Assembly: GCF_010726765.1 (NCBI RefSeq)
Contig: NZ_AP022601.1
Coordinates: forward strand, 3,906,001 to 3,970,000
Source: Mycobacterium gallinarum
GTDB taxonomy: Bacteria; Actinomycetota; Actinomycetes; Mycobacteriales; Mycobacteriaceae
Reading direction: 5' to 3'
DNA length: 64,000 nt
The translations under genes and the position numbers were made by a program. A model generated the notes under the pieces. It did not search any database, had not been told where the DNA came from, and worked only from the letters and a program-made list of their open reading frames with translations. This document shows, piece after piece, positions 20,528 to 29,108 of the stretch (position 1 is its first letter; each line of letters starts with the position of its first letter).

Positions 20528-21202
20528 GTGACCGAGCACGCATTCAGTCCCGCTGAGCGAAGCGCGATCTACCGGGTGATCGCCGCACGCCGCGATATGC
20601 GCCGCTTCGTCCCCGGATCCGAGATCCCCGAGGATGTCCTGGTTCGATTGCTGCAGGCCGCGCATGCCGCGCCCAGCGTCGGGCTGATGCAGCCGTGGAG
20701 ATTCATCCGGATCACCGACCTGGCGTTGCGCCGCGACATCCACGCCGTCGTCGACGACGAACGTCAGCGCACGGCCGAGGCGCTCGGGCCGCGCAACGCC
20801 GAGTTCCTGGCCCTGAAGGTCGAAGGCATTCTGGACTGTGCCGAGCTCTTGGTCGTCGCTCTCGGCGACGGGAGGCAGGACCACGTGTTCGGCAGGCGCA
20901 CGCTGCCACAGATGGATCTTGCGTCGGTGTCGTGCGCCATCGAGAACCTGTGGCTGGCCGCACGTGCCGAAGGTCTCGGCATGGGGTGGGTGTCGATATT
21001 CGACCCGCGCCGGCTCGGGGAGTTGCTCGGTGTGCCGGAGGACGCCGAGGCTGTCGCGGTGCTGTGTCTTGGTCCGGTGCCGGAGTTTCCCGACCGCCCG
21101 CAACTCGAGATCGACGATTGGGCGGTCGGACGACCGCTGAGCGAGTTCGTCGCCGAGAACCGATGGGCCGCGCCCGCGCCGATCGTAGGCTGGTCGACGT
21201 GA
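20528..21202 (+). CDS. BluB-like nitroreductase (5,6-dimethylbenzimidazole synthase family)
   Basis: FMN-dependent nitroreductase-fold protein, 224 residues, closely resembling BluB and M. tuberculosis Rv0306 (RRDMRRFVPG, APSVGLMQPWRFI, GRRTLPQMDLASVSCAIENLWLAARAEGLGMGWVS). BluB cleaves FMNH2 with oxygen to make the lower ligand of cobalamin. GTG start with a TAAGCT hexamer at 20515-20520, suggesting a leaderless message. First gene of a four-gene plus-strand run overlapping pxpA. Whether it is a true BluB or a related oxidoreductase is not certain. Confidence 0.82.
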   Translation: MTEHAFSPAERSAIYRVIAARRDMRRFVPGSEIPEDVLVRLLQAAHAAPSVGLMQPWRFIRITDLALRRDIHAVVDDERQRTAEALGPRNAEFLALKVEGILDCAELLVVALGDGRQDHVFGRRTLPQMDLASVSCAIENLWLAARAEGLGMGWVSIFDPRRLGELLGVPEDAEAVAVLCLGPVPEFPDRPQLEIDDWAVGRPLSEFVAENRWAAPAPIVGWST

Positions 21203-21954
21203 CCGTCGATCTCAACGCCGACCTCGGTGAGAGCTTCGGAGTGTGGAAACTCGGCGACGACGACGCGATGCTCGATGTCGTCACGAGCGCCAACGTCGCA
21301 TGCGGCTTCCACGCCGGCGACTCTGCACTGTTGCTGCGGACGTGCCGGGCGGCAGCCGAACGCGACGTGCGCATCGGCGCGCAGGTCAGCTATCTCGATC
21401 TCGCCGGATTCGGCAGACGCTTCATCGACGCCGATCCAGAAGACCTGAAGGCGGACGTGATCTACCAGATCGGCGCGCTACAGGCGATCGCTCAAGTCGC
21501 CGGGTCGACGGTAAGTTACGTCAAACCCCATGGCGCGCTGTACAACACGATCGTCACCAATCATGATCAGGCACGTGCGGTCGCCGAAGCGGTGCATGCG
21601 GTCGACCCCGCACTGCCCGTCCTCGGCCTATCGGGATCGGTGTTCTTCGCCGAGGCGCAGGAGCTCGGCCTGCGGACCGTGCCCGAGGCGTTTGCCGACC
21701 GTGCGTACCGATCCGACGGGCAGCTGGTGTCGCGGCGGCTGCACAACGCGGTACTTCATGACGTCGAGGAGATCGCAGACCGGGTGTCGTCGATGGTGAC
21801 GGCGGGTCGAGTTGCCGCAGTAGACGGCTCCACGATTCCGATCACGGTCGAATCTGTTTGTGTGCACGGAGATTCACCGGGGGCGGTGCAGATCGCCCAT
21901 GCAGTCAGGGCACGGCTGCATTCCGACGGAGTCGAGATCAAGGCCTTCACCTGA
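21199..21954 (+). CDS. pxpA: LamB/YcsF family protein, 5-oxoprolinase subunit A
   Basis: Subunit A of the PxpABC 5-oxoprolinase, which converts pyroglutamate to glutamate. 251 residues beginning VTVDLNADLGESFG, with the metal-site segment ANVACGFHAGD and VKPHGALYN. GTG start overlaps the bluB-like stop by four bases. The partner genes pxpB and pxpC are not next to it, which is unusual since the activity needs all three; they may be elsewhere, or this copy has another role. Confidence 0.88.
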   Translation: MTVDLNADLGESFGVWKLGDDDAMLDVVTSANVACGFHAGDSALLLRTCRAAAERDVRIGAQVSYLDLAGFGRRFIDADPEDLKADVIYQIGALQAIAQVAGSTVSYVKPHGALYNTIVTNHDQARAVAEAVHAVDPALPVLGLSGSVFFAEAQELGLRTVPEAFADRAYRSDGQLVSRRLHNAVLHDVEEIADRVSSMVTAGRVAAVDGSTIPITVESVCVHGDSPGAVQIAHAVRARLHSDGVEIKAFT

Positions 21955-21992
21955 ACACCGCCCTGACCGAACCGCGCCGGCGGATCGGGTCC

Positions 21993-22940
21993 ATGCACGT
22001 GCTGGTCGTCGGCATGGTCGCATTGGCCGTTTTCGGCACTGCGCTGAGGGGATTCGTCGTTGGCTCGGCGGAACTTTCGACCGCCGCAACGGTTTTCAGC
22101 GGGATCTTCGTGCAGGCCATTCCGTTCCTGGCCCTCGGAATCGTGATCAGTGGACTTGTCGCGGCGTTCGTGACGCCCGAACGGCTGACTCGCTGGTTGC
22201 CACGCAGACCCGCCGCGGCGATCCTAGCTGCGGGTGTCGGCGGTGCCGCACTGCCCGGCTGCGAGTGCGGTTCGGTTCCAGTTGCGCGACGCCTGTTCGG
22301 TGACGGGGCAGTGGGCGCCGCCGCCTTGACCTTCATGCTCGCCGCCCCAGCCATCAACCCCGTCGTGCTGGTCGCCACGGCTGTCGCATTCCCCGGCCAG
22401 CCGCAAATGGTGGCGGCGCGGTGTATCGCGTCGTTGGTGACTGCGCTGATCATGGGAGCCGTGTGGGCGCGGTTCGGCCGAACCGAGTGGATAACCCGGC
22501 GCCTGCCGCAACCGCGCGACGGCGAGGGGTCGCGCTGGACGGTGTTCACCGAGGCCGCCCGGCACGACTTCCTGCAAGCGGCCTCGTATCTGGTGATCGG
22601 CGCTGCCGCTGCAGCGGCGCTTCGGGTGGTCGTGCCGCCGTGGATGTACGAGAAGCTCGCAGGGCAGATCGTGCTCGGCATCTTGACCATGGCGCTGCTC
22701 GCCGTGGTCTTGTCGCTGTGTTCAGAGGCGGACGCGTTCGTCGCCGCCAGCTTGACGATGCTCCCACTGCTGCCGCGCCTGGTGTTTCTCGTCGTCGGTC
22801 CGGCCGTCGATCTCAAGCTGTTCGCGATGCAGGCCGGGATGTTCGGTCGCGCTTTCGCTTTGCGGTTCGCGCCGACGACGTTCGTGGTGGCCACACTGGT
22901 CGCCTCGGGTGTCGGACTGCTGCTGGTGGGTACGCAATGA
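21993..22940 (+). CDS. UPF0718/YraQ-type membrane permease
   Basis: A 315-residue integral membrane protein of the PF03773 permease family, with about eight hydrophobic segments. It carries the family motif PGCECGSVPVARRL and a second block MLAAPAINPVVLVATA; the Cys-x-Cys pair suggests a metal or metalloid link. ATG 21993 begins the first membrane segment. It overlaps the TIGR03943 gene by four bases, the usual two-gene pairing. Substrate unknown; the zinc island suggests zinc or another divalent metal. Confidence 0.78.
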   Translation: MHVLVVGMVALAVFGTALRGFVVGSAELSTAATVFSGIFVQAIPFLALGIVISGLVAAFVTPERLTRWLPRRPAAAILAAGVGGAALPGCECGSVPVARRLFGDGAVGAAALTFMLAAPAINPVVLVATAVAFPGQPQMVAARCIASLVTALIMGAVWARFGRTEWITRRLPQPRDGEGSRWTVFTEAARHDFLQAASYLVIGAAAAAALRVVVPPWMYEKLAGQIVLGILTMALLAVVLSLCSEADAFVAASLTMLPLLPRLVFLVVGPAVDLKLFAMQAGMFGRAFALRFAPTTFVVATLVASGVGLLLVGTQ

Positions 22941-23653
22941 GTCGCGAGACCGAGAACGTTCTTCTGTTGCTCGTCGGCATGGCCACGGGAATCATCACCA
23001 TCACCGGGACCTACACCAGGTACGTCAAGCCTTCGCTGCTGCCGTGGCTGGCGGTGTCGGCGATCCTGCTGATAGTGCTCGCATTGATCTCGATCGTGCG
23101 CGACATCCGCCGTGGAGCGGCCGACGCGCCTCACGACGACGGCCATGCGCACCGCGCGTCGGCAGCCTGGCTGCTGGTCGTTCCCATCGCGGTGATCGGT
23201 TTCATCGTTCCGCCTGCCATCGCCCCCGAAGCCGCCACCCCGTCGGTGACCGAGGTGTCCTCTGAAGTGCAGCGACGGCCGTTCCCCGCGTTGCCCGCCG
23301 AACGTGCACCGGCCATCTCGCTGCCGGAGCTTCTGGTGCGGATAGCGCGGGATTCGGCGAACACCCTTGACGGCAGGCTGATCACGGTAACTGGATTCAC
23401 GTTCAAGGAGGACGGTCGCACGGATCTGGCGCGCGTGGTGATCATCTGCTGCGCCGCCGATGCCTCGCTGGCGCGGATCCGCGTCAGCGGTCCGGCCGCG
23501 CAACAGATCGCCGCCTATCCAGAGAACACCTGGTTGCGGGTCGAGGCTGAAGTCCCATCCGGACAGACCTTTTCACGCAATGGCCCGATCGCCGTCATGG
23601 AGGTCTTCTCCGCCACCCGTATCGAACCGCCCGCGAATCTGTACGAGTATTGA
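22937..23653 (+). CDS. TIGR03943-family permease partner
   Basis: A 238-residue protein with two N-terminal membrane helices, a His/Asp-rich linker (DAPHDDGHAHR), a third helix and an extracellular domain with the conserved VIICCAADAS motif. This family (DUF1980) is always found next to UPF0718 permeases, as here. The adjacent cysteines could bind metal. Its stop lies one base from the convergent COG0523 stop. Function inferred as a transport accessory subunit. Confidence 0.8.
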   Translation: MSRETENVLLLLVGMATGIITITGTYTRYVKPSLLPWLAVSAILLIVLALISIVRDIRRGAADAPHDDGHAHRASAAWLLVVPIAVIGFIVPPAIAPEAATPSVTEVSSEVQRRPFPALPAERAPAISLPELLVRIARDSANTLDGRLITVTGFTFKEDGRTDLARVVIICCAADASLARIRVSGPAAQQIAAYPENTWLRVEAEVPSGQTFSRNGPIAVMEVFSATRIEPPANLYEY

Positions 23654-23654
23654 T

Positions 23655-24686
23655 TCACAGGCTGAGTCGGCGATAACGCTGCAGGCGGCGAATCGCGCCT
23701 GCCGATGCGTTTCCCTCGCATGGGGCGAGGACGGCATCCAGAAGGGCACGCACGTCTTCGGTGTCGAGATCCATTCCGATGGCAACGAGGCTGTTCGGCG
23801 TCGCCGACGCGGGAGCGGTGGAGACATGTATGGACGGACCAACCAGATGGACGACATAGGGCCGCACTGCGGAGCGATATCGCACGGCGATCGCGCCCTT
23901 GACCCGATAGACCCCAGGCGGCGGATCCTCCAGCAGGTCGAGTAACTTGCCCGGGTCGATACACCCCGAGCTGGTCACCGTGACCGCGTCGGCGTGGGCG
24001 TGGTCATCGTCGGCATGGGCATGCGTCTCTTCCGCGGATTCGAAGAGGAGTTCCCTGAACGAGAGCTGGCCCAGCTCGTCATCCGTTCGGGGTAGGTCAT
24101 ACAGCAGCGCGGGATCGATTCGCGCGCCGACCGTCCCGACCACGGGGGCGAGTGGGTTGCGCTCGCGAACACGCTGCTCGATTCGTTCGAGCAGCGGTTG
24201 CCGGTCGTCCTCGGGCAGTTGGTCCATCTTGTTGACGACGATCAAGGACGCGGCGCCGTAGCGAGCCGGCGGAGTTCTGTCGCGATCGACGACGTCGAAG
24301 TGGGTGGTGGCGTCGATGACGTCGACTATGCCGCCTGGCCGCACGCCGTCAACGCCGCTGAAGCGGATCAGCTGCGCCACGGCGACCGGGTCGGCCAGGC
24401 CGCTGGTCTCGACGATGATGGCGTCGAGGTCGAGCCGCGGGTCGGTGAGCTTGGTCAGCGCGTCGTCGAGCCCACCGTTGTCCGGCAGGCAACACACACA
24501 ACCACCGGTGATCGAACTGGGTTCGTCGATCTGGCCGACGACCAGCCCGGCGTCGACGTTGAGCGCGCCAAAGTCGTTGACGATCACGCCAAGTCGCGCT
24601 CTCGGGGTTCGCAGGACATGGTTCAGCAGACTCGTCTTACCTGCGCCCAGATAACCAGTCAACGCGATGACTGGAACGGTTCTCAC
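23655..24686 (-). CDS. COG0523 GTPase, putative zinc metallochaperone
   Basis: A 343-residue G3E GTPase. It has a complete P-loop (GYLGAGKTS), the metal-binding CXCC motif in GGCVCCLPD, NKMD base recognition, and a His/Asp-rich insert (HAHADDDHAHAD). Family members such as YciC/ZNG1 deliver zinc to client proteins under starvation. It is the fourth gene of the minus-strand operon after rpmB2, rpmG2 and rpsR2, nine bases downstream of rpsR2, and so probably under the Zur-like box at 25379. Confidence 0.9.
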   Translation of the reverse strand: MRTVPVIALTGYLGAGKTSLLNHVLRTPRARLGVIVNDFGALNVDAGLVVGQIDEPSSITGGCVCCLPDNGGLDDALTKLTDPRLDLDAIIVETSGLADPVAVAQLIRFSGVDGVRPGGIVDVIDATTHFDVVDRDRTPPARYGAASLIVVNKMDQLPEDDRQPLLERIEQRVRERNPLAPVVGTVGARIDPALLYDLPRTDDELGQLSFRELLFESAEETHAHADDDHAHADAVTVTSSGCIDPGKLLDLLEDPPPGVYRVKGAIAVRYRSAVRPYVVHLVGPSIHVSTAPASATPNSLVAIGMDLDTEDVRALLDAVLAPCEGNASAGAIRRLQRYRRLSL

Positions 24687-24695
24687 GCGCGGAGA

Positions 24696-24950
24696 TTACC
24701 GCAGGGTGGCGTACGGCAGCAGCGCCATCTCTCGAGCGTTCTTGATCGCGATGGCGACCTGCCGCTGCTGCTGCACCGACAACCCCGTCACACGGCGCGA
24801 CCGGATCTTGCCGCGTTCGGAGATGAATGTGCGGAGCAGCTGCACGTCCTTGTAGTCGACGTGGGTGATGCCGGCAGCCTTCAGCGGATTTGTCTTATGC
24901 CGCTTGGGTTCAGGTGCAGGAGATCGGCGGACCTGCCTCTTCTTGGCCAT
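24696..24950 (-). CDS. rpsR2: Ribosomal protein S18, zinc-independent paralogue
   Basis: An 84-residue S18 in which the zinc-binding cysteines of the normal copy are absent ([16 protein letters not shown] where the C+ form has a CXXC). Such C- paralogues replace zinc-containing ribosomal proteins when zinc is scarce and free the metal for other uses. ATG 24950 follows AGGAGCG and shares its A with the rpmG stop codon. In M. tuberculosis (Rv2055c) rpsN2 stands between rpmG1 and rpsR2; here it does not. Confidence 0.93.
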   Translation of the reverse strand: MAKKRQVRRSPAPEPKRHKTNPLKAAGITHVDYKDVQLLRTFISERGKIRSRRVTGLSVQQQRQVAIAIKNAREMALLPYATLR

Positions 24951-25114
24951 CAACGCTCCTCACGGAAGTCGACGTGGCGCCGTACCACCGGGTCGTACTT
25001 GCGCAGCACGATCCGGTCGGGGTCGTTTCGACGGTTCTTGCGTGTGACGTAGGTATAGCCCGTGCCCGCGGTGGACTTCAGTTTGACGATGGGCCGGATA
25101 TCGTTGCGCGCCAT
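24950..25114 (-). CDS. rpmG: Ribosomal protein L33, zinc-independent paralogue
   Basis: A 54-residue L33 ([22 protein letters not shown]...VDFREER) with no cysteine, hence the C- form; very close to M. tuberculosis rpmG1 (Rv2057c). It overlaps rpmB2 upstream and rpsR2 downstream by one base each (TGATG in both cases), so the three genes form a coupled unit. Confidence 0.93.
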   Translation of the reverse strand: MARNDIRPIVKLKSTAGTGYTYVTRKNRRNDPDRIVLRKYDPVVRRHVDFREER

Positions 25115-25350
25115 CAGATTTTCGTCCCTTCACGACGCAGCCGGGCGACGACGGCCTCGATGCCGTCACGGTCGATGACCTTGATTCCCTTGGCGCTCAC
25201 CCGCAGCGTGACGCGACGGCGCTCCGAGGCCAGGTAGTAGGTCTTGGACTGGATGTTCGGGTTCCACCGCCGACGGGTGCGACGGTGCGAATGCGATACG
25301 GAATTGCCGAAGCTCGGCGATCGGCCGGTGACCTGACAGTGCGCGGACAC
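25114..25350 (-). CDS. rpmB2: Ribosomal protein L28, zinc-independent paralogue
   Basis: A 78-residue L28 ([29 protein letters not shown]). The CXXC of the zinc form is reduced to CQVT, so only one Cys remains. GTG start preceded by AAGGGAGG. First gene of the alternative ribosomal protein operon; the Zur-like box at 25379-25393 lies 29 bases upstream. Confidence 0.93.
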   Translation of the reverse strand: MSAHCQVTGRSPSFGNSVSHSHRRTRRRWNPNIQSKTYYLASERRRVTLRVSAKGIKVIDRDGIEAVVARLRREGTKI

Positions 25351-25378
25351 GGCCCTCCCTTCGTTGCGCTAATGTAAA

Positions 25379-25393
25379 TGATAATCGTTTTCA
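25379..25393. promoter_or_regulatory. Zur-like box in the divergent rpmB2/COG0523 promoter
   Basis: TGATAATCGTTTTCA, embedded in an AT-rich patch unlike its GC-rich surroundings, is a 7-1-7 inverted repeat of the Fur/Zur type. One box can repress both directions: rpmB2-rpmG-rpsR2-COG0523 on the minus strand and the P-loop-less COG0523 gene plus rpmE2 on the plus strand. Confidence 0.8.
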
Positions 25394-25411
25394 ATAGTAC
25401 AGGAGGTACGC

Positions 25412-26596
25412 ATGCGAACGCCGGTGGTCCTGATCTGCGGTCAGGGCGATACCGATGGCGTCGTCGACGTCGTGGCCAGACAACCTGGCACCGTCGTCGT
25501 CGAGCACAGGTTCGACGGTCAGGTGGTGCTACGGCGCGTCGGCGTGGCCGGCGATACGACGGAGTGGCCGCTCGAGCTGAGGAAGGGCTGCGTCACCTGC
25601 ACCGTGCGCAACGACCTGCTGATCCTGCTCAGACGGCTGCACCGTCGCAGCGACATCGACCGCATCGTCGTGCGCTTGATGCCGTGGCTGGAACCCGAAC
25701 CCGTCTGCTGGGCGATCAACAACGTCCGGGTGCGCGTGGGGCCCGGCTACCTCGACGGGCCTGCCGCCTGCGACGTCCGTATCGACGCGGTGGTGACGTG
25801 CATCGACTCCGCGAACTGGCTCAGCCAATCGCTCGGTGACGACGATCTCGCCGACGGGCGCACCGTCGCGCAGGTGGTGGTGGCCCAGGCCGAGTTCGCG
25901 GATGCACTCGTGCTCACCGACCCCGACACCCGCACGCTGGCGGTGCTGCGCAGGCTGGCTCCGCTGGCACGGCTCACGGTCGGAGCCGGCCGGGCCGAGA
26001 CCGCGCTGGCCAATCTCGAACCCGACAGCCGTCGCGGTCGCAGCGACAATCCGCATGATCCCCTACTGGCCGGTGAGCCGTCGCTGTCCGGCGACGGCGA
26101 CGTCGGGCTCATCCTGTTCTCCGCGCGACGGCCGTTCCATCCCGAACGCCTGCACGATGCGTTGGATCTGCTGTTGGACGGTGTGGTGCGGACCCGGGGC
26201 AGGCTGTGGCTGGCGAACCGGTTCGACGACGCGATGTGGATCGAATCCGCCGGCTGTGGGCTGCGGACCGAGTACGCCGGAAAGTGGCTGGCCGCAATGA
26301 CTTCCAACCAGTTGGCGTACGCGGACCCGCAACGGTGCGCGCTAGCGTCGGCCGACTGGCACGACACCGTCGGTGATCGTCACGTGGCGTTGACGGTGCT
26401 CGTCTGCGGCGCCCAACCCGAGGCCATCGCCGACGGACTTCAGGCCGCGCTGCTGACCGACGAGGAAATGGCGCGGCCGCACGAATGGCGCGCGTACGCC
26501 GACCCGTTCGGCGATTGGCACCACGACCCATGCGAGGACAGGGCCGAACACGCGGGCGACGTCATCATCGCGAAGCACGAAGGAGAAGAACGGTGA
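25412..26596 (+). CDS. COG0523-related protein of the Rv0106 type, P-loop missing
   Basis: A 394-residue protein recognisable as Rv0106-like (CobW/G3E family), but the P-loop position reads [11 protein letters not shown], without Lys-Thr/Ser, so it should not bind GTP in the usual way. The CXXC-type [10 protein letters not shown] and the C-terminal CobW-C domain are present. SD AGGAGG before ATG 25412. Divergent from rpmB2 across the Zur-like box and overlapping rpmE2 by four bases. Possible roles: zinc carrier or regulator of the ribosome remodelling genes. Known to be zinc-responsive in mycobacteria; mechanism inferred. Confidence 0.85.
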   Translation: MRTPVVLICGQGDTDGVVDVVARQPGTVVVEHRFDGQVVLRRVGVAGDTTEWPLELRKGCVTCTVRNDLLILLRRLHRRSDIDRIVVRLMPWLEPEPVCWAINNVRVRVGPGYLDGPAACDVRIDAVVTCIDSANWLSQSLGDDDLADGRTVAQVVVAQAEFADALVLTDPDTRTLAVLRRLAPLARLTVGAGRAETALANLEPDSRRGRSDNPHDPLLAGEPSLSGDGDVGLILFSARRPFHPERLHDALDLLLDGVVRTRGRLWLANRFDDAMWIESAGCGLRTEYAGKWLAAMTSNQLAYADPQRCALASADWHDTVGDRHVALTVLVCGAQPEAIADGLQAALLTDEEMARPHEWRAYADPFGDWHHDPCEDRAEHAGDVIIAKHEGEER

Positions 26597-26841
26597 AACC
26601 CGATATCCATCGCGACTACCACCCCGTGGTGTTCCAGGATGCGACCACCGGTGACGCATTCCTGACACGATCGACGTTGACGAGCGAGCGCACCGTCGAA
26701 TGGGAGGACGGCCGCACCTATCCGCTTGTCGTCGTCGACATCAGCGCCTCGTCGCATCCGTTCTGGACAGGCTCGCGCCGCCACATCGACACCGCCGGGC
26801 AGGTCGAGAAGTTCCGCAGGCGCTACGGGGACCGCACATAA
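26593..26841 (+). CDS. rpmE2: Ribosomal protein L31 type B, zinc-independent
   Basis: An 82-residue type-B L31 ([45 protein letters not shown]) with no cysteines, replacing the zinc-containing L31 during zinc starvation. The GTG start overlaps the upstream stop (GTGA), so it is co-translated with the Rv0106-like gene. A TAAGGT hexamer at its stop codon may serve as the -10 of the next gene. Confidence 0.92.
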   Translation: MKPDIHRDYHPVVFQDATTGDAFLTRSTLTSERTVEWEDGRTYPLVVVDISASSHPFWTGSRRHIDTAGQVEKFRRRYGDRT

Positions 26842-26851
26842 GGTTGGCGCT

Positions 26852-27772
26852 ATGCGCCTCAAGCTCGGCAGGCCGGACCTGGCCGACTACGCCGGTTACT
26901 TCGACGAGCCCGCTGCGACCGAGGGTGCGCCGCTGACCGTCACCTGGGCCGGCGTCACCACGCTGCTCGTCGACGACGGTGAGTCCGCGGTGATGACCGA
27001 CGGCTTCTTCTCCCGGCCGAGCCTGGCTGAGGTCGGGCTGCGGTCGTTGTCGCCGTCGACGCCGCGGATCGACGGCTCGTTGGCGCGAATGGGGGTGCAG
27101 CGCCTTGAGGCAGTGTTGCCGGTGCACACCCATTTCGACCACGCGATGGACAGCGCCGTGGTCGCCCAGCGCACCGGCGCGAAGGTGGTCGGCGGAACGT
27201 CGGCGCGACAGGTCGGCCTCGGTCACGGGTTGCCCGACGATCGCCTCGTCGTGGCGACACCGGGCAAAGCCATAACCCTTGGGGCGTATGACGTCACGCT
27301 GATCGAGTCCGAACACTGCCCACCCGACCGCTTTCCCGGCGTCATCACCGAACCCGTCGCGCCACCGGTGCGCGCGTCGGCATACAAGTGCGGTGAAGCA
27401 TGGTCGACGGTCGTGCATCACCGGCCGTCGGACCGGCGGTTGCTGATCGTCGGCAGCGCCGGTTTCCTGCCCGGCGCGCTGGCCACACAGCGGGCCGACG
27501 TCGTGTACCTCGGCGTCGGGCAGCTCGGTGTGCAGCCCGAGCAGTACCTGCTCGACTACTGGGCAGAAGCTGTGCGCGCGGTGGGTGCGCGCCGCGTCGT
27601 CCTGATCCATTGGGACGACTTCTTCCGCCCGCTGCACAAGCCGCTGCGCGCGCTGCCCTACGCGGGTGACGATCTGGACGTCACGATGCAGGTGCTGTCC
27701 CGGCTGGCGCGCGAGGACGGTGTCGCGCTGCATCTGCCTACGCTCTGGCAGCGCGCAGACCCGTGGGGTTGA
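26852..27772 (+). CDS. MBL-fold metallo-hydrolase (Rv3577 type)
   Basis: A 306-residue metallo-beta-lactamase-fold protein with the zinc motif HTHFDHAMD and further candidate ligands in SEHCPPDRF and LIHWDDF. Similar position to Rv3577. Overlaps arsB2 by ten bases. TAAGGT ends eight bases before ATG 26852, suggesting a leaderless transcript. Hydrolase substrate unknown; family members cleave phosphoesters or lactones. It contains about two zinc sites, so its location by the zinc island may be coincidental synteny. Confidence 0.78.
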   Translation: MRLKLGRPDLADYAGYFDEPAATEGAPLTVTWAGVTTLLVDDGESAVMTDGFFSRPSLAEVGLRSLSPSTPRIDGSLARMGVQRLEAVLPVHTHFDHAMDSAVVAQRTGAKVVGGTSARQVGLGHGLPDDRLVVATPGKAITLGAYDVTLIESEHCPPDRFPGVITEPVAPPVRASAYKCGEAWSTVVHHRPSDRRLLIVGSAGFLPGALATQRADVVYLGVGQLGVQPEQYLLDYWAEAVRAVGARRVVLIHWDDFFRPLHKPLRALPYAGDDLDVTMQVLSRLAREDGVALHLPTLWQRADPWG

Positions 27773-29004
27773 GCCTGGCGCTCGTCGCGCTGGTCGTCGT
27801 ACTGCTGTTCGCCATAGTGCGCCCGCACGGCTGGCCCGAGGCCATCGTCGCGGTACCGGCGGCCGCCACGCTGATCGTCGCCGGCGTCATCTCGGTGCCG
27901 GAGGCGTTGGCCGAAGTGAACCGGCTGCTGCCCGTCGTCGGTTTCCTTGCCGCGATCCTGGTGCTCGCGAAGCTGTGCGACGACGAAGGCCTGTTCCGCG
28001 CTGCGGGCGTCGCGATGGCGCGGTTCAGCGCGGGCAACCCCAAACACCTGCTGTCCATGGTGTTCGTCGTCGCGTCGGCAACCACCGCGATCCTGAGCCT
28101 TGATGCGACGGTCGTGCTGCTGACACCGGTCGTCCTCGCGACCGCACGTACGCTGGCGGTACCGGCCCGACCACATGCGTACGCCACCGCCCACCTGTCC
28201 AACAGCGCTTCGCTGCTGCTGCCGGTGTCCAACCTGACCAACCTGTTGGCGTTCACGGCGGCGGGCCTGACGTTCCTGCATTTCGCCGCGATCATGGCCC
28301 TGCCGTGGCTGGCGGCGATCGCCGTCGAGTTCGTCCTTCTACGTTGGCTTTTCAAGCGCGATCTGTCGATCGAGTCGCAGCGGGTGAATACCTCAGAGCC
28401 CGTCGACGTGCCGGTGTTCGTGCTGGTGGTACTCGCGCTCACCCTCGTCGGGTTTGCGGTGACTTCGCTCCTTGGACACTCCCCCGCCTGGGCGGCCCTG
28501 GCCGGCGCAACCGTCCTAGGCGTGCGCGCACTCGCGCGCCGCGACACCACCGTCACGCGGATCGCGTCCGCTGTCGACGCACCGTTTCTCGCGTTCGTGT
28601 TGTGCCTCGGTGTCGTCGTCGACGCGGTGATGCTGCACGGCCTCGACTCCGCGATGCGGCATGTGCTGCCCACCGGGAGCACGATGCTCGCACTGCTCGG
28701 AATCGCCGCTATCGCCGCCGTGCTGTCCAATCTCGTGAACAACCTGCCCGCGGTCCTGGTCATGCTTCCGTTGGTCGCGGCGTCGGGCCCGGCCGCCGTG
28801 CTCGCCGTACTGATCGGCGTGAACATCGGTCCGAATCTGACGTACGTCGGCTCACTGGCCAACCTGCTGTGGCGTGGTGTCGTACGCCGGGAGATGCCGA
28901 CCGGGTTCGTCGAGTTCACCCGGATTGGGTTGTGCACCGTGCCGCTCACCCTGCTGGCATCGGTCGCAGCCCTGTGGCTGAGCATCCAATTGATCGGTGT
29001 GTAG
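27763..29004 (+). CDS. arsB2: ArsB/NhaD-type anion transporter
   Basis: A 413-residue polytopic membrane protein, the same length as M. tuberculosis ArsB2 (Rv3578), with about eleven hydrophobic segments. Conserved sequence: GFLAAILVLAKLCDDEGLF, SLDATVVLLTPVVL, LSNLVNNLPAVLVMLPLV and IGVNIGPNLTYVGSLANLLW, typical of the ion-transporter superfamily. Likely exports arsenite, or another oxyanion. No arsenate reductase or ArsR lies nearby. GTG start within the end of the MBL gene. Confidence 0.85.
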   Translation: MGLSLALVALVVVLLFAIVRPHGWPEAIVAVPAAATLIVAGVISVPEALAEVNRLLPVVGFLAAILVLAKLCDDEGLFRAAGVAMARFSAGNPKHLLSMVFVVASATTAILSLDATVVLLTPVVLATARTLAVPARPHAYATAHLSNSASLLLPVSNLTNLLAFTAAGLTFLHFAAIMALPWLAAIAVEFVLLRWLFKRDLSIESQRVNTSEPVDVPVFVLVVLALTLVGFAVTSLLGHSPAWAALAGATVLGVRALARRDTTVTRIASAVDAPFLAFVLCLGVVVDAVMLHGLDSAMRHVLPTGSTMLALLGIAAIAAVLSNLVNNLPAVLVMLPLVAASGPAAVLAVLIGVNIGPNLTYVGSLANLLWRGVVRREMPTGFVEFTRIGLCTVPLTLLASVAALWLSIQLIGV

Positions 29005-29108
29005 GCCCGGTTACCTGCGCTCAAACGACAGTGGGACAACGCATGTCGATTGAGCCACCGGCGGCGCTGCGGGGTGCGCGTCGCCGTAGCATCGGCCACA
29101 TTGGTGCT

